This document shows positions 45,549 to 56,621 of a DNA stretch of 64,000 bases, piece after piece. This DNA comes from Meghimatium bilineatum. Lineage: Eukaryota > Mollusca > Gastropoda > Stylommatophora > Philomycidae. Within the stretch, counting starts at the first letter, position 1, and each line of letters begins with the position of its first letter. Under the pieces are notes generated by a model. That model was not told the origin of the DNA. It saw nothing but the letters and a program-made list of their open reading frames with translations, and did no database searches. Where the stretch lies: positions 6,883,501 through 6,947,500 of the forward strand of contig CM067302.1 of NCBI GenBank assembly GCA_034231615.1. Reading direction: 5' to 3'. The translations under genes were made by a program, and so were the position numbers.

Positions 45549-45715
45549 TTATACATAGATTGTTGTTCATCCATCACAAGTGATAATGAAAATGTGTTAC
45601 ATCCACTATTGAAAATTCAATTCGAGTTATATCCTTGGTTATGAGTTTGTAGATGGCTAGCAAGCCCTATTCGAGCTGTAAATGTCTTGGACAGTTCGAG
45701 CATGGAATGACCACT
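45549..45715 (-). mobile_element. LINE family B 3'-end fragment
   Basis: TTGTTCATCCATCACAAGTG...GTTACATCCACTATTGAAAA...GAGTTTGTAGATGGCTAGC: the same 3' end as at 44527 and 46608, truncated within about 170 bp. Confidence 0.8.
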
Positions 45716-46607
45716 GTACATGGAATACATAGATACATACACACATACTCCAGATCAACTACACTGCAATAGAAAACACTTTATGATGACATGTTTAAAT
45801 AGTGAGTATTGCCCTTTGTCAAAGTTCTTCAGCTTTTCATCTGTACAAGTATGTTGTTTACCATCTCAAAGCTGTGCACACTGATGAAAATTGGGGAGTC
45901 TTCTGAGTGTACAATAGAGCTCTGGAGAAACATGCACAATGCACAAACATATACAAGAACTATATTGTTCATAACTCCTGAAGATAGAAGGAAAAAACCC
46001 AGCATGAACACACACACAAGACATCTTGCAGAGTGCACTGTTAGTTAGAAGAAACCCTCATGACACCTTGTAGGGTGCACAGCTAGAGAAGACACTCATG
46101 ACATTTTGCAGGTTGCAGCTAGAGAAGACACTTGTAACATCTTGCAGGATACACAGTTAGAGAAAACACTCATGACATCTTCAAGGGTGCATAGTTAGAG
46201 AAGACACTCATGACATCTTCAAGGGTGCACAGTTAGAGAAGACACTTGTGACATCTTGAAGGCTCATAGTTTAACAAGCAGCAGTAATACCATCACTTCT
46301 CTGTGCCTGTGAAGCATGGACAGTGTAGGCTTGGCACACAAATCTAAGAGACAACCATTTCCACCTGAAGGTGCTTACATAAGATACTCAACTTCCATTG
46401 GTGGGATAAAATACCAGATAGTAAAGTACTGATGAAATCTAAATCTGCACGCACAGGCACAATGTTGATGAAGGTATAGACACGCTGGACAGGACACATG
46501 GTCTGCTTGAATAAAACACCTGCCAAAATAACTACTATATGAACTATATGATTAACTTTAAGGTCAGAGGACACAACACGAGTTTTAAAGACATGATTCA
46601 ACATGTG
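45716..46607. repeat. Intron sequence with a 38-bp tandem repeat
   Basis: At 46040-46265 about six units of CAGTTAGAGAAGACACTCAT plus GACATCTTCAAGGGTG. The rest is unassigned. Confidence 0.7.
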
Positions 46608-46717
46608 TGTGTGTGTTGTTCATCCATCACATGATGATGATGACATTTTGTTACATCCACTTTAACAAAAAAAATTCAATTAGAGTTATATCCTTGATTA
46701 TGAGTTCGTAGATGGCT
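46608..46717 (-). mobile_element. LINE family B 3'-end fragment
   Basis: A 110-bp truncated 3' end, directly abutting the next LINE B copy, so two LINE B 3' ends sit in tandem. Confidence 0.78.
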
Positions 46718-47450
46718 GTTTTTTTGTTCGTCCATCACAAGTGATGATGAAAATTTGTTACATCCACTTTTGAAAATTCAATTTTAGTTATGTCCTTGAT
46801 TATGAGTTCGTAGATGGCTAATGAGCCCTATTCGAGCTGTAAATGTCCTTGGACAGTGTGGACATGGAATGACGACTGTAGACGGATCTTGGTCTATCCG
46901 TGACTTTCTAGCTACTCTCCGCTGTTGAGCTGCTGCATTTCTCTTCTTTTCACAAGATGCTGCGCTCTTTTTTATTTTAGAACGCCATGTAGATCTATTT
47001 TGTGCAAGTTCTTCCCATGTATCGTGGTCTATTTCAAAGGCTATCAGTGAGTTCTTTAACGAGTCCTTGTAACGCTTCCTATGGCCACCTTGAAATCGTG
47101 TACCCTTCTCCAGCTTACCATAGAGAAGTATCTGTGGCAGACGATGGTCTGGCATACGCACCAAATGACCTGCCCAACGAATCTGTGTCTGCATTAGGAT
47201 CGTGTCAATGCTGGGGATACCAGCACTATCAAGGACAGTGGTATCTGGAATCTTGTCTTGGCATCTGATGTTCATAACTTTTCTGAGACAATTTGCATGA
47301 AAATGATTGAGGTTTTTTTACATGATGTCTATACACAGTCCATGTTTCACTCGTGCATGTAAAAATGACGTACTGGGGATTTTGATTAATGTGAGGAGGA
47401 GTTGTGCAAAGCGTCGACCTCACTAAATTCAACATAGACACATATTCATG
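46718..47450 (-). mobile_element. LINE family B, C-terminal part with zinc finger
   Basis: Frame of 163 codons: QTQIRWAGHLVRMPDHRLPQ, LLYGKLEKGTRFQGGHRKRY, then a C2H2 finger CPHCPRTFTARIGLISHLRT-H (C-x2-C-x12-H-x3-H). Upstream, with shifts, CTSETWTVYRHHVKK (47340). The 3' UTR of about 110 bp ends TGGATGAAC reading out. 5'-truncated. Confidence 0.88.
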
Positions 47451-47852
47451 TGAGTCTTGCACAAGGCTTTGCTTGGCATTCCAGAATCATGAGTGGTGCA
47501 GGTGCTGCAGAGAACCTTAGACACGTTGCTGCTCAACAAAAACGTGCTAGAATAAAAGACAAGATAGCTCAATATCTCAAACACTACTCTCACACACACG
47601 TTCAGTTTGGAAAAAAAATTCCAGGCACATATAGGACTCATTAGTCACAGCTGGAAACACCGCAGTTATCATCGTTATATTCCCAGTTGAGCGGTCATAC
47701 TTGGCCCCTGACAGTTCAACAACTTGTAACATTAGTAACAATGTTTTCTTATCAGAAAAAAAAAAAGAAGAAAGAAATCAATCCAAATTTCATGCATTCT
47801 CTGGTAGACAACATAATCTCTATTGACTTAACAACCAAAGAAACACTCAAAC
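47451..47852. other. Intron next to the Ig1a exon donor
   Basis: A plus-strand frame (GAAENLRHVAAQQKRARIKD) at 47450-47644 is lysine/arginine-rich and not recognised. An A-run is at 47757-47765. Confidence 0.35.
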
Positions 47853-48027
47853 CTTCTATTGGTATCATCCAAACGTTTCTGATCTTCATGTCTGATCCAC
47901 CTGATTTGGGTCTTCTCTGATCCATTATACAATACTTGACAATCAAACATTGCAGGTTTGCCATCCACTGCTACTACAGATGATGGCTCGGACATAAAGC
48001 GAAACTCTTTGAAAATTGGGACTGCTC
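47853..48027 (-). CDS. DCC/NEO1: Exon: first half of Ig domain 1, netrin receptor
   Basis: 175 bp. The acceptor (TTGTTGTAG) is followed by two bases completing a split Gly codon, then AVPIFKEFRFMSEPSSVV, the start of Ig1; DCC has a very similar RF.SEPS opening. The B-strand cysteine lies in AMFDCQVLYNG and the core tryptophan in QIRWIRHED. The exon ends in phase 2 (AG) at a weak-looking donor, AG|GTTTGA. The preceding exon must end in phase 1 and carry the signal peptide; it was not found. The 39-bp minisatellite and a SINE lie 0.5-2.6 kb upstream in the intron before this exon. Confidence 0.85.
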
Positions 48028-48479
48028 CTACAACAACACAAATACAATAGTACAAATTAGCATAGTACAGTAAAACCTGTATTAGATAGATCACCAAATC
48101 TGATGAGTAGGCAGAGTGTAGAACAAGTTCACATTTCAAGTTCAGAAAATCATCTGTTCTACAAATGTGTGCGGCACCCACCATGACACATTTTACAGTA
48201 ACCCAGTTGCTCAGTAATGAATACATGAAAATAACAATGTACCCTACTTATGGTGAAGCATGCTTTTTTCATCCGCAGATGCTAGTCTTATGTGGTTATA
48301 TCCGAAATTTATTTTATCATTAAATATAATACAGGTTGTGATTCGGCGGATGCATCGTCAATTTGCTGTGTAATTTATACTATTATTTTATGTTATATGT
48401 CTAAGTGAAAGGCAATGTGTTGTGTAAGTGAAAGGCAATTTGTTTAAATTTGCATGAAACAATGATATAAATATACTAG
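48028..48479. other. Intron upstream of the Ig1a exon
   Basis: No feature recognised apart from the acceptor. Confidence 0.45.
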
Positions 48480-48757
48480 CATGATATAAATATACGCTGG
48501 GTTGACAATTTGCAGAGGATTGACTTCAATGTATTCAGGTTACCCCCATTCCTCTCATAAAGAGGTACGCCGCCTGCTGAGAGTACCACTTGTAGCACGT
48601 AACTTTGTAGCTTCAAGTGATAATCTACAGGGATCTCTGAAAACATCCACTGTATAAACACGCTGATTCAACACAAGTGGGATTTGAACCTCGACATCTC
48701 GACCACACAGCATACGCGCTGAACTACTACAACATGCTGAACTACTACGCCAGGGAG
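48480..48757 (-). mobile_element. tRNA-derived SINE, family S2
   Basis: Minus-strand head GTAGTTCAGCGCGTATGCTG with a perfect B box GGTTCAAATCC (about 48675). The body continues through GATCCCTGTAGATTATCACT to an AT-rich end at about 48480. The A-box region is duplicated (GTAGTAGTTCAGC twice). It adjoins the 39-bp array. Confidence 0.78.
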
Positions 48758-48771
48758 ACTCAATTGTGCTC

Positions 48772-50618
48772 TTGTGTTGTTACTTGATACAACCATGATT
48801 GTGACATCAATTGTGTTGTTACTTGATACAACCATGATTGTGACATCAATTGTGTTGTTACTTGATACAACCATGATTGTGACATCAATTGTGTTGTTAC
48901 TTGATACAACCATGATTGTGACACCAATTGTGTTGTTACTTGATACAACCATGATTGTGACATCAATTGTGTTGTTACTCGATACAACCATGATTGTGAC
49001 ATCAATTGTGTTGTTACTCGATACAACCATGATTGTGACATCAATTGTGTTGTTACTCGATACAACCATGATTGTGACATCAATTGTGTTGTTACTCGAT
49101 ACAACCATGATTGTGACACCAATTGTGTTACTTGATACAACCATGATTGTGATATCAATTGTGTTGTTACTCGATACAACATGATTGTGTTATCAATTGT
49201 GTTGTTACTTGATACAACCATGATTGTGATATCAATTGTGTTGTTACTCGATACAACCATGATTGTGACATCAATTGTGTTGTTACTCGATACAACCATG
49301 ATTATGACATCGTGTTGTTACTAGATACAACTATGATTGTGACATCAATTGTGTTGTTACTTGATACAACCATGATTGTGATATCAATTGTGTTGTTACT
49401 CGATACAACCATGATTGTAATATCACTTGTGTTGTTACTCGATACAACCATGATTGTGATATCAATTGTGTTGTTACTCGATACAACCATGATTATGACA
49501 TCGTGTTGTTACTAGATACAACTATGATTGTGACATCAATTGTGTTGTTACTTGATACAACCATGATTGTGATATCAATTGTGTTGTTACTCGATACAAC
49601 CATGATTGTGATATCAATTGTGTTGTTACTTGATACAACCATGATTGTGACATCAATTGTGTTGTTACTTGATACAACCATGATTGTGACATCAATTGTG
49701 TTGTTACTTGATACAACCATGATTGTGACACCAATTGTGTTGTTACTTGATACAACCATGATTGTGACATCAATTGTGTTGTTACTCGATACAACCATGA
49801 TTGTGATATCAATTGTGTTGTTACTCGATACAACCATGATTGTAATATCACTTGTGTTGTTACTCGATACAACCATGATTATGATATCGTGTTGTTACTA
49901 GATACAACCATGATTGTGATATCAATTGTGTTGTTACTTGATACAACCATGATTGTGATATCAATTGTGTTGTTACTTGATACAACCATGATTGTGACAT
50001 CAATTGTGTTGTTACTCAATACAACCATGATTGTGATATCAATTGTGTTGTTACTTGATACAACCATGATTGTAATATCAATTGTGTTGTTACTCGATAC
50101 AACCATGATTATGATATCAATTGTGTTGTTACTTGATACAACCATGATTGTGATATCAATTGTGTTGTTACTCGATACAACCATGATTGTGACATCAATT
50201 GTGTTGTTACTTGATACAACCATGATTGTGATATCAATTGTGTTGTTACTTGATACAACCATGATTGTGATATCAATTGTGTTGTTACTCGATACAACCA
50301 TGATTGTAATATCACTTGTGTTGTTACTCGATACAACCATGATTGTGATATCGTGTTGTTACTAGATACAACCATGATTGTGATATCAATTGTGTTGTTA
50401 CTCGATACAACCATGATTGTGATATCAATTGTGTTGTTACTTGATACAACCATGATTGTGACATCAATTGTGTTGTTACTTGATACAACCATGATTGTGA
50501 TATCAATTGTGTTGTTACTCGATACAATCATGATATCAATTGTGTTGTTACTTGAGACAACCATGATTGTGATATCAATTGCGTTGTTACACGATACAAC
50601 CATGATTGTGATATCAAT
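48772..50618. repeat. 1.85-kb minisatellite of 39-bp units, about 47 copies
   Basis: The unit TCAATTGTGTTGTTACTTGA plus TACAACCATGATTGTGACA. Variation: CTTGATAC/CTCGATAC and GTGACATC/GTGATATC. Truncated 27-bp units (ATCGTGTTGTTACTAGATAC) recur at about 49310, 49502, 49888 and 50350. 39 is 13 codons, hence open frames on both strands (MVVSSNNTIDVTI), which are spurious. Confidence 0.97.
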
Positions 50619-50833
50619 TTCGCAACCTTTTTCTGATGTTTATGATCAGTTAAAGAAACTGGTGGAACTCTTCGAGGTTCATTCTTAACATTAAATTTGC
50701 CATCTAGCAATTGTCAAGTAGTCTGATCAACACCTTCATCGCTATGAACGATTTGTCACTGACGATGAATATCACAAGAGTTCACTTCCGCTGGTAAACA
50801 TTCTTTATGTACATGTTGTAAATGTCATGACAT

Positions 50834-52537
50834 ATGCCAGACACACTAGATTCCATGGCAATATTTTTATGCTTTCATCATACATCTATACAAGAGAAAA
50901 GGAAATCGTCAATTTGCGACAACCATCGAAGCATATCCTTGCTCTCTATAGCAGGCAAGATTTTGGCTCTGGTCCTGTTAAACAGACTGCAAGCCCATCT
51001 TGAGACAGGTCTTCTCCCAGACAGCCAATGTGGCTTCCGACAGGGCAGAGGTACTGTTGATATGATTTTCACTGCCAGACAACTACAGGAAAAGTGTCGT
51101 GAACAGAACATTGGTCTCTACACAACATTTGTCGATCTAACTAAGGCATTCGACACTGTAAATCACGAAGGACTATGGAAGATCATGGCCAAATTTGAAT
51201 GTCATGAAAAATTTACCAATATCTTTCGCCAGTTCCATGATGGTATGACAGCCTGTGTGCAAGATGACGGCGCACATTCAAACCCCTTTCCAGTGACCAA
51301 CGGCGTAAAACAGGGTTGCGTCCTGACTCCGACACTCTTCAGCATGGTGTTCTCTGCCATGTTAAATGATGCCTTCGGGAATAACAGTGCAGGAATTTGT
51401 TTTCGCTATCGAGCTGACGGAGGACTATTCAATCTTAGTAGATTGAAGGCCAAGACCACACCTAAGACGGACATTGTTCGCGACCTCTTGTTCGCCGACG
51501 ATTGTGCATTAAATGCTACCAGTCTAAAAGACATGCAATACAGCATGGACCTCTTTTCTTTGGCCTGTGATGCGTTCGGTCTTACCATCAGCACTGCGAA
51601 GACTTTAGTAATGTATCAACCAGCGCCAGGTGTCCCCTACACAGAACCAGTGATCACAATAAAGGGACAAAAACTTAATACTGCCAATAAGTGTATATCT
51701 CGACAGCACACTATCACAAATTGCGACAATTGATGAGGATGTTGCCCTGCGTATTACTCGTGCCAGTACAGCATTCGGGAGCCTTCGTACCAACGTCTGG
51801 ATCAGGCGTGGTTTCAGTCTGACAACTAAGTTGGACGTGTACCGCGCAGTTGTTCTACCAACACTGCTTTATGCTACGTCATCCTGGACTGTCTATGCGA
51901 GACATGCTCGACAGCTTAACTCTCTTCAGCTCTTCGGTGCCTACGAAACCTCATGGGAGTACGTTAGCAGGATCGTGTACCAGATACGGAAATTCTTCAG
52001 AAGTCCCATATGCAAAGCATCCATGTAATGCTGACTAGGTCCCAACTCCACTGGACTGGTCACATCGTCCGTATGCCAGACAAGTGCCTTCGAAAGAGAT
52101 TTTTCTATGGGGAGCTGTGCGAAGGTACAAGTTCAAGTGGAGGGCAGAAAAAGTGCTTCAAGGATCACCTTAAAAGCTCTCTCAAGCACTGCAGCATCGA
52201 TCCTAGCTCCTGGGAGACTACAGCACTTGATCACTCAGCCTGGCACACCCAGATCACTGCTGGCATCACGAAATTTGAAAAAGAAAGAAAACTGCGGTCA
52301 ATCCACAAGCGCAAGAAGTGGAAGGACAAATCCGAAAATTCTTCTATCACGAACCTTCAGCACTCCTGCACGCACTTAATAGAACTTTTCGTGCACGAGT
52401 CGGAGTCATCGGGTATCAACGAATTCAAAAACCAAATTAGTTAATTACCAATGTTAATTTTTTTTTCATCGCATTTATTGTTTTTCATGTCATGCTCATC
52501 TTCGCTTGCGAAGGAGAAACATCATCATCATCATGGC
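50834..52537 (+). mobile_element. LINE family A, RT domain to 3' end
   Basis: A 299-codon frame with a full RT palm: FVDLTKAFDTVNHEGLWKIM (motif A), VTNGVKQGCVLTPTLFSMVF (motif B), RDLLFADDCALNATSL (motif C, FADD intact), SLACDAFGLTISTAKTLV. A frameshift at about 51690 is followed by TRASTAFGSLRTNVWIRRGF, LPTLLYATSSWTVYARHARQ and LHWTGHIVRMPDKCLRKRFF. The terminal zinc finger has decayed (SCTHLIELFVHESESSGI). 3' tail (ATC)n at about 52525. Endonuclease absent. Confidence 0.9.
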
Positions 52538-53182
52538 AATGTTTACTGACAAAATACTCCAAACGTGACTTGACATGTTTGCAATGTGACAATTTAGCTA
52601 AAAGATGGCACCAACGGAGCACGAGATATATTATACAAATATTATAACAGAAAGTCTACAATAAGAACCTGTGAGAAGTGATACATCATAAACTTTATAA
52701 CTGAAATGTTCGTAAAATAGAGATGAATTAATTTCATTGTTAAAAAATAAATGTCATGTTAAAACACAAGACTACAAGAAAGGCAGAAGACTGAATTCAG
52801 AGTAAAACAAAATGAGCTAAAACTAAGGTTGTTTTGTTTGTTTTTTAAAGAGCAAAATGATCGATACACACACACTGAAACCACGAATACAGACAGACTG
52901 AATTTAGCGTAAAACAATTTAACAGCATAAATCAGCTACAAAGAACTTAAAGATTAAAGCATGAAAAAATCGGAATCAAATATATCACGATGGCGCCAAA
53001 GTGGGATCAAAGCTCACGCGTGAATCCTCTCCCCGTCCCCCGTTGTGAGAGAGCGTGCAGCTTTTCCAAAACACAAACTACGGTACACCAAATTCATCTG
53101 TATTAAACTTTTCATGCATGTTCAACATTGCTGTTTCCCAAACATAGTACAAATACACTTGTTGTTCGTCCATTAGAATAGA
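52538..53182. other. Intergenic or intronic sequence, nothing recognised
   Basis: AT-rich; no element ends identified. Confidence 0.4.
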
Positions 53183-53190
53183 AGTATGCC

Positions 53191-54607
53191 CCAGTGGCGT
53201 CACTAGGGTTCGTGTCACCCAGTGCGGTTAAACATGCTGTCACCTCACTCACGACTAACCCCACGGACCGCCTCCGAGTCTGCCAGTATCAAATAACGGG
53301 ACCATACAGAATCCTTAGCAACGTTTGTAAATGTAGTTTCTATATCTACAAAAGCCATAGAAGAAAAATTGAATTCAAAATCGGAGGTGAAATATTGTAA
53401 GAAGTTCAGAACTAAGAACTATATACAAAATATTGTAAGAAGTTCAGAACTAAGAACTACATAGAAAATATGTTACATTTTGTACTTAAAATTAAACTTT
53501 AAATTTTACTGTTACAGAAGATACAGTTGTCACCGCTCTGTATTGGGTTTGTACAATCAGGAACTGCCAGAACAACAGTACAAATTACAATGTCACATTA
53601 AATCTCGACTAAATCAGAACATTCCTTTCCTGACCTGTAAAGCTGCAAACTTGTTAATTATATCATCGCAATCAATTACTTTCGCCAAATCACATTCAAT
53701 TGATAATCTTTAAAGCTGCAAACTTGTTAATTATATCATCGCAATCAATTACTTTCGCCAAATCACATTCAATTGATAATCTTTAAAGCTGCAAACTTGT
53801 TAATTATATCATCGCAATCAATTACTTTCGCCAAATCACATTCAATTGATAATCTTTAAAGCTGCAAACTTGTTAATTATATCATCGCAATCAATTACTT
53901 TCGCCAAATCACATTCAACTGATAATATTTCAAGATCAGAAAGCCTTGACTGTCTGTCACATGGTAGATCGCAAATAGTTCTTTATAAACTTCAGCTTTG
54001 AAAAACTCCTTTCACATGAAGCCAGACACACAGATCGAAAGAAATAATTGTAGGCTCACTGAGAGATACGGGAGAGATTCTAGGAAGTCCCATTGAGCTA
54101 TGAATTTCAAAACGTCAAATTCTGCTGCCCTTGCACCACTATACCCCTGTAGATAGTAATCAAATTTACTTTACACCAGTTATGTAAAACAAACAATGTA
54201 TGCTCGACGTCAACTAGCTAACTGTGCGAAACTGCACCCAATCCGTTCATTTATAAAGTTCGTTATTCCGTGAACATCTGTGAATTGTTGTAAATATTTT
54301 AAATATTACAGTTATTTCGATACGACTTATCACAAATTAGGTCTGTTCGTTTCTTTTATTAGACTAATGTTATCTTCTGGAGAAATTATACAAGCAAAAC
54401 TATAACAGGTTTTTGTATTTATAACTAACAGAATTGAGATAGTTTTATATTTCAACAATAAATTCCTGTCACTGGACAGAAACAATGCATAGGAGTAATA
54501 TCACAGAGCAACATATAAACTTAGACAGTAATATTTTGCATTTTGGTGTCACTCCAAGTATGGTGTCACCCGGTGAGTTCCACACCATCCCCCCCCCCCA
54601 ACCACTG
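53191..54607 (-). mobile_element. hAT transposon with transposase remnant
   Basis: The left end CAGTGGCGTCACTAGGG and the right end, read inward, CAGTGGTTGGGG are terminal repeats; both ends also carry GGTGTCACCC-like subterminal motifs. Flanks GTATGCCC / GAATGACC form an imperfect 8-bp duplication, as expected for hAT. On the minus strand (54030-53640) the dimerisation end of a hAT transposase reads CERSFSKLKFIKNYLRSTM, then, after shifts, LSVECDLAKVIDCDDIINKF. The rest of the gene is lost. Confidence 0.82.
53637..53928. repeat. 73-bp tandem repeat, four copies, from hAT transposase tail
   Basis: The unit AGCTGCAAACTTGTTAATTA ... TTCAATTGATAATCTTTAA repeats exactly every 73 bp (53641, 53714, 53787, 53860). 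The unit codes for ECDLAKVIDCDDIINKFAAL on the minus strand. Confidence 0.95.
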
Positions 54608-54615
54608 GAATGACC

Positions 54616-55336
54616 ATATCAACTATGTGACATCTCAGCCTTAGGGATGTCCGTAAATTGTAAATAAGGGGGGGGGGAGGGGAGAGAAGGGGATGGTCTG
54701 AAAAAGCTTAACAGTTGTTGACAAGCACGGGCAAAATTGACATCAACAAAACCGTTTGTTTAAACCAAATTAAATTGTTTGATATTGTCAAATGCTCTCA
54801 AATAGATCTTCTACAAATCTGAACAAAATGTTCTACAAATCGCAACGACAAAATGTTTCTACAAATATCACAAAAATGTTCTACAAATCTGGGGGGAAAA
54901 AAATCATGTTTTTTCCGTACTTTTTCTGCACATACAAATTATTTACAAAGGGTGAGGGGAGGCGTTGGGGAGGAGAGAGTAAATTTTGTTTGAGATAAAG
55001 AAGCAGGGGGGACTCTTGACAGATTGTTGACAGGGGCGGATATGACAACATTTACATACACAAATGTTTATGTCATTTATGGACAGCCCAAAATATTATT
55101 CCGGTCAAAATGGCGTAGAATAACTAGTTTGTTTTCTTTCCTTGCTGATAAGCCAAGATTCGGAGAATTTTGGGCGCCACCGAGTACAACACTCCCAGGT
55201 AACTCACTGACTACATCGTATGCAACATTAATAACGAGCTTGGTCCATATGTCCCAAAAAAACCTCAAATTATAATTTACGTCTAACAAATAGATAATAA
55301 TTAGATTATAAATCCGTCAGGGCCACACACAGCCAC
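54616..55336. other. Unassigned sequence with short ACAAAT repeats
   Basis: Several copies of TTCTACAAATCT at 54805-54890 and G-rich runs at about 54668. The frame at 55024-55275 is not recognised. Confidence 0.4.
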
Positions 55337-56122
55337 GTTGGGTATTTGTACCCCACAAATATATCCCTACATCAGATATTTCTACCCCACATATCTCTAC
55401 ATTCGGAATTTCTACCCCAAAAATCTATCTCTACATTGGGTATTTCTACCCCACAAATCTATCTCTACATTGGGTATTTCTACCCCACAAATCTATCTCT
55501 ACATTGGGTATTTCTACCCCACATATCTATACATTGGGTATTTCTACCCCACAAATCTATCTCTACATTGGGTATTTCTACCCCACATATCTATACATTG
55601 GGTATTATTACCCCACAAATCTATCTCTACATTGGGTATTTCTACCCCACATATCTATACATTGGGTATTTCTACCCCACAAATCTATCTCTACATTGGA
55701 TATTTCTACCCCACATATCTATCTCTACATTGGGTATTTCTACCCCACAAATCTATCTCTACATTGGGTATTTCTACCCCACAAATATATCTCTACATTG
55801 GGTATTTCTACCCCACAAATATATCTCTTTGGATATTTCTACCCCACATATCTATCTCTACATCAGATATTTCTACCCCACATATCTATCTCTACATTGG
55901 GTATTTCTACCCCACAAATCTATCTCTACATTGGGTATTTCTACCCCACATATCTATCTCTACATCAGATATTTCTACCCCACATATCTATCTCTACATC
56001 AGATATTTCTACCCCACATATCTATCTCTACATTGGGTATTTCTACCCCACAAATCTATCTCTACATTGGGTATTTCTACCCCACATATCTATCTCCACA
56101 TCGGGTATTTCTACCCCACATA
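55337..56122. repeat. 34-bp minisatellite, about 23 copies
   Basis: The unit TCTACATTGGGTATTTCTAC plus CCCACAAATCTATC. 30-bp variants (CATATCTATACATTGGG) and CATCAGATA variants occur. Open plus-strand frames are repeat artefacts. Confidence 0.95.
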
Positions 56123-56346
56123 TGACTTGTTTCTGCAGCGCGGCGTTCTTTCATCTCTCTTCTACTCAGGGCCGTAAAGACGTTTTCGGGTGGGGGGGGA
56201 ATGGAGGTGTATCTATGTGAAAATGAAATTCTTTCTTTCTTTTTTTCGCATTATTCTTGGTGGGTTTTTTTTAATGAAAAACTGTTGGGGAGTGGGGGGG
56301 GTTTTGTATGTCCGGTTGGCAGTATCAACCGCCTGTATGTCAGGTT

Positions 56347-56610
56347 GTTAGGAGCCGCGTTAGCGCAGTGGTTAGAGCACTGGCTTCGCATATGAGTGGT
56401 CCTGGGTTCATTCCCCAGTTGAGGCGGAAATGTTTTCAGATCCAGGTCCCAGGTCGACCCAGCCTTAAAATGGGTACCGGATTAATCCGGGAAGTAAAGA
56501 CTGCGAGGGAGAGGAGATGGCTACCGCCCTCATTTGCAGAGCCTGTGAAATGTGAGATCGCTAACATCTCACACCCCTACGGCATTAATACATGCTATGG
56601 GTTACTTTAC
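56347..56610 (+). mobile_element. tRNA-derived SINE, family S3, with target duplication
   Basis: 264 bp between perfect 11-bp duplications TATGTCAGGTT (56336-56346, 56611-56621). The tRNA-like head has A box TTAGCGCAGTGGTTAGAGCA and B box GGTTCATTCC. It is followed by a conserved-looking central domain (GGGTACCGGATTAATCCGGG, GATGGCTACCGCCCTCATTT) and a tail ending ATGGGTTACTTTAC. One of the best-preserved elements in the window. Confidence 0.93.
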
Positions 56611-56621
56611 TATGTCAGGTT

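Larger units (their letters stand above)
7200..48027 (-). other. DCC/NEO1: Netrin receptor gene (DCC/neogenin/Frazzled family), Ig1-Ig4 part
   Basis: Seven minus-strand exons with GT-AG borders join without a stop into 1,188 nt (396 residues). Phases chain correctly: 1-2, 2-1, 1-1, 1-1, 1-2, 2-1, 1-1. The product has four Ig domains, each with two cysteines and a tryptophan, in the order and spacing of DCC/neogenin. Known role of the family: type I membrane receptor for netrin and RGM, guiding axons and cell migration; four Ig and six fibronectin III domains outside, P1-P3 motifs inside. Only the Ig1-4 segment is here. The first exon (signal peptide) was not found between 48 and 64 kb, and the fibronectin exons lie beyond the left edge. 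Introns total about 39.6 kb and consist largely of transposons and minisatellites. Whether this is the only family member in the genome cannot be told. Confidence 0.9.

Noticed and set aside
48670-48757. A minus-strand tRNA gene
   Set aside because: The perfect B box belongs to a SINE head; the A-box region is duplicated and no acceptor-stem pairing is seen.
55338-56220. Plus-strand frames of 238-279 codons (YFYPTNLSLHW repeats)
   Set aside because: All three frames of the 34-bp minisatellite are open; product of tandem repetition.
56347-56430. A functional tRNA gene
   Set aside because: A and B boxes are present, but the sequence continues into a SINE body and is flanked by target duplications; no complete cloverleaf acceptor pairing is evident.
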